Assembly (NCBI RefSeq): GCF_000469305.1
Contig: NZ_KI271016.1
Span: 1 to 64,000, forward strand
Source: Faecalitalea cylindroides ATCC 27803
Lineage (GTDB): Bacteria > Bacillota_I > Bacilli_A > Erysipelotrichales > Erysipelotrichaceae
Direction of reading: 5' to 3'
Length of the DNA stretch: 64,000 bases
Under the pieces are notes generated by a model. The model was given only the letters and a program-made list of their open reading frames with translations, was not told where the DNA came from and did no database searches. This document shows, piece by piece, positions 23,779 through 32,586 of the stretch (position 1 is the first letter of the stretch; every line of letters starts with the position of its first letter). The position numbers and the translations under genes were made by a program.

Positions 23779-24936
23779 TTGGTTAATGCTTTTTGCGTAA
23801 TCTGTAGGGGATAATCCATATTGCATTTTAAATTTACGTGAGAAATAATGAATACTGGTAAAACCTAAAATGTCAGAGATTTCAGATATTGTTCTTTTAT
23901 GCTCTTGAATCAAAATCTTTGCTTGACTCAGCTTAACGTTAGAAATGTACTGTTTAGGTGTTATATGAATATTTGTGCGGAATAAACTTTGTAAGGAGCT
24001 TCGCGAAATAGAAAATTTCTGGCAAAGATCTTCAACCGTAAAGCTTGAATACATATTGTTATGAATATAAACTAAAATTTCATTCAATAAGGTGTTTTCA
24101 TAATGCTCCTGCATAGGATTGTTTGAAATAGCATCTTCCTTTTTTATATCAAATTGATAAAGAAGAATAAGCACTTCTTTTAAATAAAGTATTGCAAGTT
24201 CATAATTTAAAAATTGTTGATTTTGCATAACTTTCATAAATTTAGATAAAACTTGGTAGACATCTTTTCGTGTGTGAAAAATGCGATTGATTAATTTTTG
24301 TTCTAATTCACTGTGCATATCAAAAGTTATTGTTAGATAGGAACATGTGCTTTCAGAGTCGGTGGATTGTGTGTGAAACTGTCCTGGGTAATAAATGACT
24401 AAATCATATTTGTTCAAGACATACTCTTTACCATCAATTGTGGTATGTAGTTTTCCATGGTCAATGTATGTTAATTCGTAATAATCATGGCTTTCTCCAG
24501 GAAAGACATAGTTTGATTTACGGACTTGGTAATAACAAGTTAAAATTTCATGCACATCAAGTTTTGAGATAATAGGTTCATATTCATAAGGTTCATCCAT
24601 TGTTTTTTGATTTAATCCGCTTGGTGCATAGGCAGTTTCAACTGTAGACTCATTTGAAATACTGATCATATTAAAAAAGATACCTGGTTTGATTCTTACA
24701 ACACGATGAATAACAAATTCATCGTATTTAATACCATCTCGACTTGTTACTAATAAGACAATTCCACTTGTACAATTTAAGTAAACTGTAGTAGAAGAGT
24801 AGTACCAGGAATCAAAGTTTTTTGAATTTAAATGTAATGTACTTTGCACGGTAGATCCATTTTGACCTGCACTTTTCATTGAGTAAAATACATCGCCATA
24901 AGTCTGAAATCGATAATTCGTTGTTCGTTTTAACAT
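23776..24936 (-). CDS. AraC-family regulator of the amino-sugar PTS
   Basis: A 386-residue regulator. The last 100 residues are an AraC HTH pair: FTVEDLCQKFSISRSSLQSL, then ISEISDILGFTSIHYFSRKF and GLSPTDY. A cupin-like sensing region (about 160-230) lies before it, and the N-terminal 120 residues are unassigned. Start is ATG 24936 after AAGGAGAG; the longer frame to 25023 has no RBS. It is divergent from the IIB-IIC-IID operon and is probably its sugar-responsive activator. Confidence 0.88.
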   Translation of the reverse strand: MLKRTTNYRFQTYGDVFYSMKSAGQNGSTVQSTLHLNSKNFDSWYYSSTTVYLNCTSGIVLLVTSRDGIKYDEFVIHRVVRIKPGIFFNMISISNESTVETAYAPSGLNQKTMDEPYEYEPIISKLDVHEILTCYYQVRKSNYVFPGESHDYYELTYIDHGKLHTTIDGKEYVLNKYDLVIYYPGQFHTQSTDSESTCSYLTITFDMHSELEQKLINRIFHTRKDVYQVLSKFMKVMQNQQFLNYELAILYLKEVLILLYQFDIKKEDAISNNPMQEHYENTLLNEILVYIHNNMYSSFTVEDLCQKFSISRSSLQSLFRTNIHITPKQYISNVKLSQAKILIQEHKRTISEISDILGFTSIHYFSRKFKMQYGLSPTDYAKSINQ

Positions 24937-25051
24937 AAATTCTCTCCTTTCTGCCAAAAATTTCAATAAATTTGTGAAAAACGAATGCAATTTTGAGTAA
25001 ATTTTTAAGCTTATTAACAACATTTTTGGTTTCTTATATTAAAAAGTATAA

Positions 25052-25138
25052 ACACATTCACAAAATGTGTAAAGTAAAATGTTCTTAAAGTTATATAATA
25101 ATTACAGATAGATTTTTCCTCGAAAGAAAGCGCTATCA
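25052..25138 (+). promoter_or_regulatory. aga PTS promoter: operator, -10 and cre-like box
   Basis: The inverted repeat ACACATT (25052-25058) and AATGTGT (25064-25070) ends where a very weak -35 begins; TATAAT is at 25094-25099. AGAAAGCGCTATCA (25125-25138), downstream of the start site, matches cre at 13 of 14 positions. This fits activation by the divergent AraC protein and repression by CcpA. Confidence 0.55.
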
Positions 25139-25158
25139 CCTAGAAAGGAGAGAGATTT

Positions 25159-25635
25159 ATGCCAAACATTTTGTTGACTAGAATTGACAACCGTTTAATT
25201 CATGGTCAGGTTGCAACTCAATGGTGTGGTGTTTTAGGTGCCAACCTATTGTTAGTTGCGAATGATGCTGTAGCAAATGATGAGTTCCGTCAGGGATTAA
25301 TGAACATGGCTGCTCCAGCCTATGCACAGACTCGTTTCTTCTCTATTCAGAAGACAATCGATATCATAGGAAAAGCTAGTCCAGCTCAGAAAATTTTCAT
25401 CATTTGTGAGAATCCACAGGATGTACTAAAACTTGTGGAGGGTGGTGTTCCAATTAAGAAATTAAATATTGGTAACATGCACATGGCTGACGGAAAGCGT
25501 CAAGTTGCAACAACAGTTGCAGTTGATGATAATGATGTTGCTGCTTTCAAAAAGCTTCAAGAACTAGGAGTTGAATTATCAATTCAGCGTGTTCCTGATA
25601 CAGCTCCTGAAAGCACAGACAAACTTTTTAAATAA
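25159..25635 (+). CDS. mannose-family PTS EIIB component
   Basis: A 158-residue IIB of the mannose/sorbose/GalNAc class. The start TRIDNRLIHGQVATQW holds phospho-His15, and GGVPIKKLNIGNMH near 95 is the family's second signature. It receives phosphate from IIA and hands it to the sugar bound by IIC/IID. RBS is AAGGAGAG. It is the first gene of a IIB-IIC-IID operon. Confidence 0.92.
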   Translation: MPNILLTRIDNRLIHGQVATQWCGVLGANLLLVANDAVANDEFRQGLMNMAAPAYAQTRFFSIQKTIDIIGKASPAQKIFIICENPQDVLKLVEGGVPIKKLNIGNMHMADGKRQVATTVAVDDNDVAAFKKLQELGVELSIQRVPDTAPESTDKLFK

Positions 25636-25661
25636 GTATTTTGAAAGGAGAAAAAGTTAAT

Positions 25662-26471
25662 ATGGGAGATATTAACGTAATTGAGTTAGTATTATTGGCA
25701 ATTGCTACATTTATCTTTGCGATTGATCAATTCTCACTAACAGAAGTATTATATCGTCCAATGGTTGCTTGTCCTATTATGGGAGCGATTCTTGGTGATA
25801 TCAATACTGGTTTAGTAGTTGGTGGTACTTACGAGCTTATGATGGTTGGTAATATGCCTATCGGTGGAGCTCAGCCTCCTAACGCTGTATTGGGTGGTGT
25901 AGTTGCAATGATTTTCGCCGTTAAAGCAGATATGGATGTTAATGCTGCTTTAGGTGCATGTATGATCTTCGCTACATTCGGTCAGTATATCGTTACATTG
26001 GTTTTCTCTGTTGCATCTGGTTTAATGGCTAAAGCTGATAAAGCTGCTGCAGAAGCAAATCCTAAAGGTATCACTAATGTATTGAACATTCATATGTTAA
26101 TGTTAGGTTCATTGTTTGCAGTAATCGCTATCGTTGCTTATGTTGGTGGTACTGCTGCAAGCGATGCTTTGAACTCTTTAAGCGAAAATGCAAGCTGGTT
26201 CATGGGTGGTCTAAGTGCTGCTGGTGGTATGATGCGTTTCGTTGGATTCGCAATCCTATTGAAGATAATGTTAGCTAACGATCTATGGGGTTACTTATTA
26301 GCTGGATTTGCAATGGCATTATTATTTGGTGGTTTGGAATCAACAGCATCTGCTGCATTGATCTTAGTTGCATTCTTAGGTATTGCATTAGCAATTAATG
26401 ATTTCATGCAAACAAAAAATATTAAAGAAAACGCTGGAAATGGAATGGGAGGTATGAGCGATGGAATCTAA
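25662..26471 (+). CDS. mannose-family PTS EIIC component
   Basis: A 269-residue membrane permease subunit with about eight hydrophobic segments. RPMVACPIMGAILGD near 33 and GGTYELMMVGNMPIGGAQPP near 58 are typical of IIC of the Man family. With IID it forms the sugar channel. ATG 25662 is chosen; a TTG at 25641 is also in frame, but it overlaps the GAAAGGAG ribosome-binding site. The gene overlaps IID by 11 bases. Confidence 0.9.
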   Translation: MGDINVIELVLLAIATFIFAIDQFSLTEVLYRPMVACPIMGAILGDINTGLVVGGTYELMMVGNMPIGGAQPPNAVLGGVVAMIFAVKADMDVNAALGACMIFATFGQYIVTLVFSVASGLMAKADKAAAEANPKGITNVLNIHMLMLGSLFAVIAIVAYVGGTAASDALNSLSENASWFMGGLSAAGGMMRFVGFAILLKIMLANDLWGYLLAGFAMALLFGGLESTASAALILVAFLGIALAINDFMQTKNIKENAGNGMGGMSDGI

Positions 26472-27408
26472 TAACATGACTCAATATAAAGATCTAACGC
26501 CTGCTCCTAGATTAGACAACAAAACATTGAATAGAATGGCTTGGAGATCTATGCAGTTACAGGCATGCTTCAACTATGAACGTATGCAGTCTGCTGGTTG
26601 GTTATGGGCTATTCTTCCAGGTCTTCAAAAAATCCATACTAATAAAGATGACTTAGCTACATCTATGACTCACAATATGGATTTCTTAAATACACACCCA
26701 TTTATCGTTACATTTGTTATGGGTATCGTTCTTTCAATGGAACAACAGAAAATGGATATTCAGACAATTCGTTCAGTACGTATCTCTACTGCTGCTCCAT
26801 TAGGTGGAATTGGTGATGCATTGTTCTGGATGTCATTAGTTCCAATCGTTGCAGGTATGACTGCTCAGATGGCTATTGATGGAAGTATCGTCGGTCCAAT
26901 CTTGTATTTTGTATTCATCTTTGGTGTTGAAATGGCTCTACGTTATGGATTATTGTATTGGTCTTATAACATGGGTACTAAAGCTATTACAGCTATGACT
27001 AAATATGCTAAAGAATTTACTCATGCTGCATCTGTACTTGGTGTATTCATCGTAGGTGCTTTGATTGCTAACTATGGTGGAGGTACTAAACTAGGTATTT
27101 CTGTTCCTAATGGTGAAACAGCTGCTGAAGTTGAAAAACTTGTTGTTGATGGAAAAGAAGTAGTTACTGAAACTGTAACCGAAATGCAACCAGTATTTAT
27201 CAATATTCAAGATTATTTTGATAAAGTATTGCCTTGCTTGATTCCATTATTATTAACATTATTGTGCTTCTTCTTAATCAAGAAAAAAGGATGGACTCCT
27301 GTTAAGTGCATCGGTTTGATGTTAGTAATTGGTATCGTAGGTGCTGTATTCGGTATCTGGGCTGGTGGATATCAACCATTAGTACCAGTTCCTTGGACTG
27401 TACTATAG
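26461..27408 (+). CDS. mannose-family PTS EIID component
   Basis: A 315-residue IID subunit. The early segment ACFNYERMQSAGWLWAILP near 37 and APLGGIGDALFWMSLVPI near 115 are family hallmarks; the C-terminal third holds the membrane segments. It completes the permease with IIC. The start overlaps the IIC stop, implying coupled translation. Together with agaS and IIA the locus imports and processes an amino sugar, with GalNAc or galactosamine the most likely. Confidence 0.9.
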   Translation: MESNNMTQYKDLTPAPRLDNKTLNRMAWRSMQLQACFNYERMQSAGWLWAILPGLQKIHTNKDDLATSMTHNMDFLNTHPFIVTFVMGIVLSMEQQKMDIQTIRSVRISTAAPLGGIGDALFWMSLVPIVAGMTAQMAIDGSIVGPILYFVFIFGVEMALRYGLLYWSYNMGTKAITAMTKYAKEFTHAASVLGVFIVGALIANYGGGTKLGISVPNGETAAEVEKLVVDGKEVVTETVTEMQPVFINIQDYFDKVLPCLIPLLLTLLCFFLIKKKGWTPVKCIGLMLVIGIVGAVFGIWAGGYQPLVPVPWTVL

Positions 27409-27450
27409 TAAGAAAGGTAAAATTCTCTCTACCTTTAACGAATTAAACTT

Positions 27451-27476
27451 AAGCCAGGATTATTTTCCTGGCTTTC
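27451..27476 (+). terminator. terminator after PTS IID
   Basis: AAGCCAGG (27451-27458) pairs with CCTGGCTT (27467-27474); the T tract is short. Confidence 0.65.
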
Positions 27477-27545
27477 ATTGTTTATTATCTTGATTTATAT
27501 GCTTTTAAAATTATATAATCTTATTGTTTAGATAGGAGATCGCTT

Positions 27546-28076
27546 ATGTCGCTTAATAATGATAATTCTATTTATGGTTTGAATATTTACGAAGATAAAA
27601 AGGGGAGGATCATTTACAAGGATTTTTTAATGAAAAATGCTGTATATATTCCTACTTTTGATTTTAAAATGTTTTCGTTTTATCGATATAGATACATTAT
27701 AGGGGTGTCTTCTTTTATTGTTTTACAAACTCTATTTACTTTATTCCATGCTTCTGTGTTGTTGTCTAACATATTAACTATTTTTATTTTTGTTTTCTTG
27801 GAATACAAATTTAGAGTCTTTTTAAAAGATAAACAAAAAGTTAAGAAGTTTAATAAATCTGAATATATTGGATATATTGATGTTTTAAATAAACAAGACC
27901 CAACTAAAATGCTTTTGAAGGCTGTTCTGTACATTGCTTTAGGAATATTGATTTTATATAATGGTTATGATAAATCGTATGTAGGAGTTTCTTTAGCATT
28001 TTGTTGGTTAATCATGATAGTTTGTGTTTTTTATGGATTAATACAGTTTTATGCATTCTCAAAAAGGAAATCATAA
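27546..28076 (+). CDS. membrane protein of unknown function
   Basis: A 176-residue protein with four predicted membrane helices in two pairs (about 50-90 and 125-170), separated by a Lys-rich cytoplasmic loop. No family is recognised. RBS is TAGGAG. It has its own start signals and a strong terminator, so it appears to be a single-gene unit next to the amino-sugar PTS. Confidence 0.7.
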   Translation: MSLNNDNSIYGLNIYEDKKGRIIYKDFLMKNAVYIPTFDFKMFSFYRYRYIIGVSSFIVLQTLFTLFHASVLLSNILTIFIFVFLEYKFRVFLKDKQKVKKFNKSEYIGYIDVLNKQDPTKMLLKAVLYIALGILILYNGYDKSYVGVSLAFCWLIMIVCVFYGLIQFYAFSKRKS

Positions 28077-28108
28077 GTATTTTTGATTTTGGTAAAAAAT
28101 TGGTATTT

Positions 28109-28157
28109 GAAAAGGATCTTAGAGTCTGAGCTCCCTGACTTTAAGATCCTTTTTAAT
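28109..28157 (+). terminator. strong terminator
   Basis: AAAAGGATCTTA and TAAGATCCTTTT form the outer stem, with an inner GAGTC/GACT pairing, followed by T-rich sequence. Confidence 0.85.
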
Positions 28158-28515
28158 TTATTAATACGATGTTTAACAAACAATTATTATTAATTTTATA
28201 TGCTTAGATTTCATCAATTTATATAAAATATTAATACTCAAAAATTAAGTGTAATCAATATACTCTATATAAAAAATCATCATATCACAAGAAATGCTAC
28301 ATGTTTTTATTTACATAAGTTTTTAGACATATATAAGATCACCTAATAATTTACAGAAGATATAAAAAAATAAAAGGAAATATTTCTGTATAATTATGAA
28401 ATGTTTCCTAATCAATCTAATTAGTATTAAATATTTTGATTAATGTCGTTATGTATGCTCGAGAGGCTATATAGTGTATTCAGATTCTCAAAGTATGTAT
28501 TTGAATTAGGTTTCG
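28158..28515. other. AT-rich intergenic region, nothing recognised
   Basis: About 360 bases lie between a rightward terminator and the 3' end of a leftward gene. I see no ORF with an RBS, no RNA fold of known type, and no clear terminator for the leftward operon. Confidence 0.6.
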
Positions 28516-29094
28516 TTACCAAACTACGATTTCTTCATCGTTATCTTGTTCTTCATTCTGTTTTTGATTTTTCATGTATAAATATGTCTCGAAGGAGGTT
28601 AGAATACCGTTGTCATTGTTATTACTGCTTCCTTCAAGAATTATCTTATTTACACTTACTAAATTTGTTTTAGTTAATTTTTCACCAATTTTGGAAGATT
28701 TAAAAATTGAAGGTGTTTTCCCGATTTCTAAAAGTATGGTTTCAGTCATGTAATAGTCTGCTTTATGATTTGTACCTGTAAAATAATTAATTTCATCTAA
28801 CATGGCAATGCAAAATTGCTTAACAGTTTGGATGTCAACATTAGTTTTAAATAATAGAAAAGCTTGTTTATCATTTGTTATTTTAGTTGGAATAGATAAT
28901 AAAAATTTATTTGCGATTGCATCATATGGTTCATGGCTTATAAAGTCCATATATTCACGATAATCTAAATCATTTTGATATCTTTGTTCATCAGGAAGAA
29001 TTTTAAAGTATAAAGTTGGGTATATACCAGAATGATGAAAATTGGTACCTTTAACACTTGTTGTGTATAATGCAGGATATGTTTCTTTTGTCAT
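28516..29094 (-). CDS. protein of unknown function, partner of DUF1836 gene
   Basis: A 192-residue soluble protein without signal peptide or membrane segment; the tail is rich in Asn, Gln, Glu and Asp. No family is recognised. It starts at ATG 29094 behind AAAGG. The ATG shares bases with the TGA stop of the upstream DUF1836 gene (ATGA), so both are made from one mRNA. This pairing suggests it works with, or is controlled by, the DUF1836 protein. Confidence 0.65.
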   Translation of the reverse strand: MTKETYPALYTTSVKGTNFHHSGIYPTLYFKILPDEQRYQNDLDYREYMDFISHEPYDAIANKFLLSIPTKITNDKQAFLLFKTNVDIQTVKQFCIAMLDEINYFTGTNHKADYYMTETILLEIGKTPSIFKSSKIGEKLTKTNLVSVNKIILEGSSNNNDNGILTSFETYLYMKNQKQNEEQDNDEEIVVW

Positions 29095-29615
29095 AAAATA
29101 CTACCTTTCTTATCTAATAAATCTACTTCTGCGTATAATTTATAAACGATTGAACGAACCACATTGTATAGTAATTGCTTTTGCCAATTTGATGCATTGT
29201 ATTGAAGGTTTTTATCATCGCCATCTGCAAAAGTAGCATGTAAACATTCTTCAAAACAAATTGAAAATGCATCATATGCTTTTTCAAGATCACTGTGTTC
29301 CATCTCATTTTGGATTTCTATTAATTTGGATATTTCGGCCAAAGAATAACATCTTTTAAGAATACAAACTACTATTAAAAATGCGAGATGATAACGTTTA
29401 TAATGCTTTTTAATTGGCGGTTTGACAATGCTATTTTTAACATAATTATTTACCATATTAGATGTTATAACTTTTTCCTCAAAAAAAAGAGGTGAGAGTT
29501 CTTGATTAATATAAAAAATGACTTGATCCATATAAATATCAAAATCAGGAAGATCTTTCCATCGAGGTAATTTAAAACTTATTAACGATTTATGTATTTC
29601 TTCTATATTTTTCAT
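29091..29615 (-). CDS. DUF1836-family putative regulator
   Basis: A 174-residue protein. RWKDLPDFDIYMDQVIFYIN (about 18-37) and MVNNYVKNSIVKPPIKKHY (about 54-72) are the DUF1836 core, a region with a MerR-like helix-turn-helix look. These proteins are widespread in Bacillota and often sit beside degV genes, as here. A DNA-binding role is likely but unproven. It is divergent from the DegV gene; the 110-base spacer holds both promoters. Confidence 0.8.
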   Translation of the reverse strand: MKNIEEIHKSLISFKLPRWKDLPDFDIYMDQVIFYINQELSPLFFEEKVITSNMVNNYVKNSIVKPPIKKHYKRYHLAFLIVVCILKRCYSLAEISKLIEIQNEMEHSDLEKAYDAFSICFEECLHATFADGDDKNLQYNASNWQKQLLYNVVRSIVYKLYAEVDLLDKKGSIL

Positions 29616-29673
29616 GTGCTTACAATATCACATTTTGTTTTGCTAATCAATATGGATTTTAAAACTAGATATA

Positions 29674-29700
29674 TTGACTTTCGAAACCAGAAAGTATAAT
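29674..29700 (+). promoter_or_regulatory. degV promoter with internal palindrome
   Basis: TTGACT (29674-29679), 15 bases, TATAAT (29695-29700). ACTTTC (29677-29682) and GAAAGT (29690-29695) form an inverted repeat that fills the spacer. It is a likely operator, perhaps for the divergent DUF1836 protein. Confidence 0.5.
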
Positions 29701-29728
29701 ATTGATGTATAGAAATGAGGATAAAACA

Positions 29729-30574
29729 ATGGTTCAAATACTTTCAGATTCATCAACATTATATTCAAAATCCCAAGCGATGAATATAGGTCTAGAAATT
29801 ACACCTTTAGTTGTAATAATAGGAAAAGATAATTATCGCGAATTTGAAACAATAGATTCTGACACTTTATTATGTAAGATTGAAAATGGAGCAATTCCTA
29901 CATCATCACAACCTCCAATTGGAGAAAAAATGGATTTATATAATCAATATGGTAAAGATCAAGACGTTATTGATATCACCATGGCGGCTGGTTTAAGTGG
30001 AACATACGATTCAGCTTTAATGGCTAAAGAAAGCTGTAATTATCCAGATAATATTTCTGTATTTAATTCAAAAACTTTATGTGGACCACATAGAGTTTTG
30101 GTTAATGAAGCGTTAAAAATGGCCAAAGATGGAAAAACAAAAGAAGAAATTTTATATATGTTAGAGGAATCTGCAAAAACTGATGTATCCTTTTTGATAC
30201 CTTTTGATTTTGATTTTCTTCAAAGAGGAGGAAGAGTTTCAAAGACAGCAGCTGGTTTGGGCGGCTTGTTAAAACTTGTTGTCTGTATGAAAAAATCAGA
30301 TGATGGACGCTGTTTAGAAAAGCATTCGGTAAATCGAACATTAAAAAAAGTGGTTCTTTCAATTTTTGAAGAATTCGATAATCGCAATGTAGATGATTCA
30401 TATCATATATCTATATCTCATGCATTTAATGAAGAAACAGCTTCTAAAGTGAAAAAAGCATTAGTTGAAAAATATCCAAATGCAACTATTGAAATATTTG
30501 ATCTATCACCTGTATTTATTACTCAGGGAGGTCCTAAATGTTGTGCAATTCAAGCTATTAAAATCGTAAAATAA
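29729..30574 (+). CDS. DegV-family fatty-acid-binding protein
   Basis: A 281-residue DegV protein. It starts VQILSDSSTLYS, has PTSSQPPIGE near 55 (the TSQP motif) and DITMAAGLSGTYDSA near 84, and FLQRGGRVSKTAAGLG near 165. Family members (FakB type) bind a fatty acid for phosphorylation by FakA. Start ATG 29729 is preferred because GAGG lies nine bases upstream; a frame start at 29702 lacks spacing. It ends in a hairpin shared with convergent nadE. Confidence 0.85.
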   Translation: MVQILSDSSTLYSKSQAMNIGLEITPLVVIIGKDNYREFETIDSDTLLCKIENGAIPTSSQPPIGEKMDLYNQYGKDQDVIDITMAAGLSGTYDSALMAKESCNYPDNISVFNSKTLCGPHRVLVNEALKMAKDGKTKEEILYMLEESAKTDVSFLIPFDFDFLQRGGRVSKTAAGLGGLLKLVVCMKKSDDGRCLEKHSVNRTLKKVVLSIFEEFDNRNVDDSYHISISHAFNEETASKVKKALVEKYPNATIEIFDLSPVFITQGGPKCCAIQAIKIVK

Positions 30575-30577
30575 TAA

Positions 30578-30603
30578 TGAGCAGGATCTTAGTCCTGCTC
30601 ATT
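30578..30603. terminator. terminator between degV and nadE
   Basis: GAGCAGGA and TCCTGCTC pair around a short loop. The hairpin includes the last codons of nadE, so it serves both convergent genes. Confidence 0.7.
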
Positions 30604-32523
30604 TAATTCGTTAACTTGTTTAAGCCAAAGATTTCTAGATGCATCGCTAGGCATTCGCCAATCACCTCGAGGAGAAAAACAAATCGAACCTACTTTTACA
30701 CCATCTGGCATACAGTTTCTTTTAAACTGCTGAGTAAAGAAGCGTGAATAGAAAGTTTGGATAGCTTTTAATATAACATTTGAATCAACAGACTGGAATG
30801 CTAATTTAGCTAAATCGAAGATTTTTTTAGGTTCTTCATGATGACGAAGCATATGATATAAGAAGAAATCGTGTAAATCATACGATCCTAAAACTTCTTC
30901 AGTTTTCTGTTGGATCTTACCATGAGAATCAGGTGGTAATAGTTCAGGAGATACAGGTGTATCACAAATGTCCATTAATACATTATATAATTTAAGATTG
31001 TTTGATTGTTTTGCATCTAAAGCTACACTTTCACAAATATAACGTACTAAAGTTTTAGGAACACTGGCATTGACTGCATACATGCTCATGTGATCTCCGT
31101 TATATGTACACCAACCTAGAGCTAATTCACTTAAATCACCAGTTCCAACCACAAGACCATTTGTCTTATTGGCGAGGTCCATTAAGATCTGTGTTCTCTC
31201 ACGAGCTTGTGAATTTTCATAAGTAATATCGTGTTTATTTGGGTCTTGGCTAATATCGATAAAATGCTGGTTAACACTTGGTACGATTGATATCTCTTTT
31301 GAATCGACCTGTAGAATGTCCATTAAAATTTGTGCATTGTTCTTAGTTCTATGCGTTGTACCGAATCCAGGCATTGTGATAGCATGAATTCCTTTTGTGT
31401 CAAATTTGTTAATTTCAAATGCTTTAGCGCAAACTAATAAAGCTAATGTTGAGTCCAACCCGCCACTGATTCCAATGACGACATCTTGACAATGTATCTT
31501 TTTTAAACGAGTTGCTAGACCATGAGCCTGAATGTTTAAGATTTCATGACATCTTTCAATTCGTTTTTGTTTATCTTGTGGAACAAATGGATAAGCATTG
31601 ACTGGTCTTGTTAACTGGATCAAATCAATTGGATTGGATCTTATTTGAATACATGTGCATGAATAAGAATCTTCAAAGCTTGTTTTGAAATGAATTCGAT
31701 CACTTATTAAATGTTGAAGGTCAATTTCACTGCTAATAAATTTTTTTCTGTCCTTGATCGTTGTCTCTTTAAGCAGATAACCATTTTCAGCGATTAAATT
31801 ATGATTAGAGAAAACAAGATCACTTGTACTTTCACTGGTTCCAGCACTTGAATAGATATAAGCTGAGTATGTAGAAGCACTTTGGTGAATGACTAGATTT
31901 CTTCGATAGGATTCTTTTGAGATGATTTCATTAGAAGCGGAGCAATTGCACAGGATATTAGCCCCTGCTAAAGCAAGTTTTGTGCTAACTGGAATTGGTA
32001 CCCAAAGATCTTCACAGATTTCAACAGCAATTTTAGCTCCGGTCGTAAGATCTTCTACCAGAATATCATTAGAGACCATAACCGCTTTATCTAAAAGTGT
32101 TACAGTTGCATTTTTAGGAAGTTCTCTACCACTTGAAAACCATCTTGTTTCATAGAATTCATTATAAGAGGGGATATAAGTTTTTGCCTGTATCGCAAGA
32201 ACCTCATTTTTACGAATAAAAGCTGCACAGTTATAGAGACGATTTTCGATGACTAATGGAAGCCCAACTATGGCCAAAAGATTTTGTGGCATCTTAGATA
32301 CTAGATCTTCTAATTCAATACGTACATTTCTTAATAGGACATCCTCTAAAAATAAATCCTGGCATGTGTATCCACTTAATGCAAGTTCAGGAAATACAAC
32401 AAGTTGTGTGTCAGGATCAAGTTCTGACATAATTTTAAGAATTTCAAGTTTATTTGCAGCAGGATCACCAATAAATACTTCAGGTGTTGCACTGGCAACT
32501 TTATAAAATTGATATCGTTTCAT
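30589..32523 (-). CDS. nadE: glutamine-dependent NAD+ synthetase
   Basis: A 644-residue two-domain enzyme. The N-terminal nitrilase-like glutaminase has VFPELALSGYTCQD near 53, then Lys and a catalytic Cys in VEICEDLWVP near 170. The C-terminal ATP-pyrophosphatase domain has GISGGLDSTLALLV near 350. It makes NAD from nicotinate adenine dinucleotide with glutamine as ammonia donor. Start is ATG 32523 after GTGAGG; the longer frame to 32658 overlaps the hydrogenase gene's end. A terminator separates the two. Confidence 0.93.
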   Translation of the reverse strand: MKRYQFYKVASATPEVFIGDPAANKLEILKIMSELDPDTQLVVFPELALSGYTCQDLFLEDVLLRNVRIELEDLVSKMPQNLLAIVGLPLVIENRLYNCAAFIRKNEVLAIQAKTYIPSYNEFYETRWFSSGRELPKNATVTLLDKAVMVSNDILVEDLTTGAKIAVEICEDLWVPIPVSTKLALAGANILCNCSASNEIISKESYRRNLVIHQSASTYSAYIYSSAGTSESTSDLVFSNHNLIAENGYLLKETTIKDRKKFISSEIDLQHLISDRIHFKTSFEDSYSCTCIQIRSNPIDLIQLTRPVNAYPFVPQDKQKRIERCHEILNIQAHGLATRLKKIHCQDVVIGISGGLDSTLALLVCAKAFEINKFDTKGIHAITMPGFGTTHRTKNNAQILMDILQVDSKEISIVPSVNQHFIDISQDPNKHDITYENSQARERTQILMDLANKTNGLVVGTGDLSELALGWCTYNGDHMSMYAVNASVPKTLVRYICESVALDAKQSNNLKLYNVLMDICDTPVSPELLPPDSHGKIQQKTEEVLGSYDLHDFFLYHMLRHHEEPKKIFDLAKLAFQSVDSNVILKAIQTFYSRFFTQQFKRNCMPDGVKVGSICFSPRGDWRMPSDASRNLWLKQVNELNEQD

Positions 32524-32551
32524 AATTACCTCACATTCTTTTATAGTATAA

Positions 32552-32586
32552 AAAAAAAAGATGGAATAATCCATCTCTTTTTTAGC
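32552..32586 (-). terminator. hydrogenase terminator
   Basis: On the minus strand GAGATGGA and TCCATCTT pair around a four-base loop, followed by a long T run. Confidence 0.8.
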
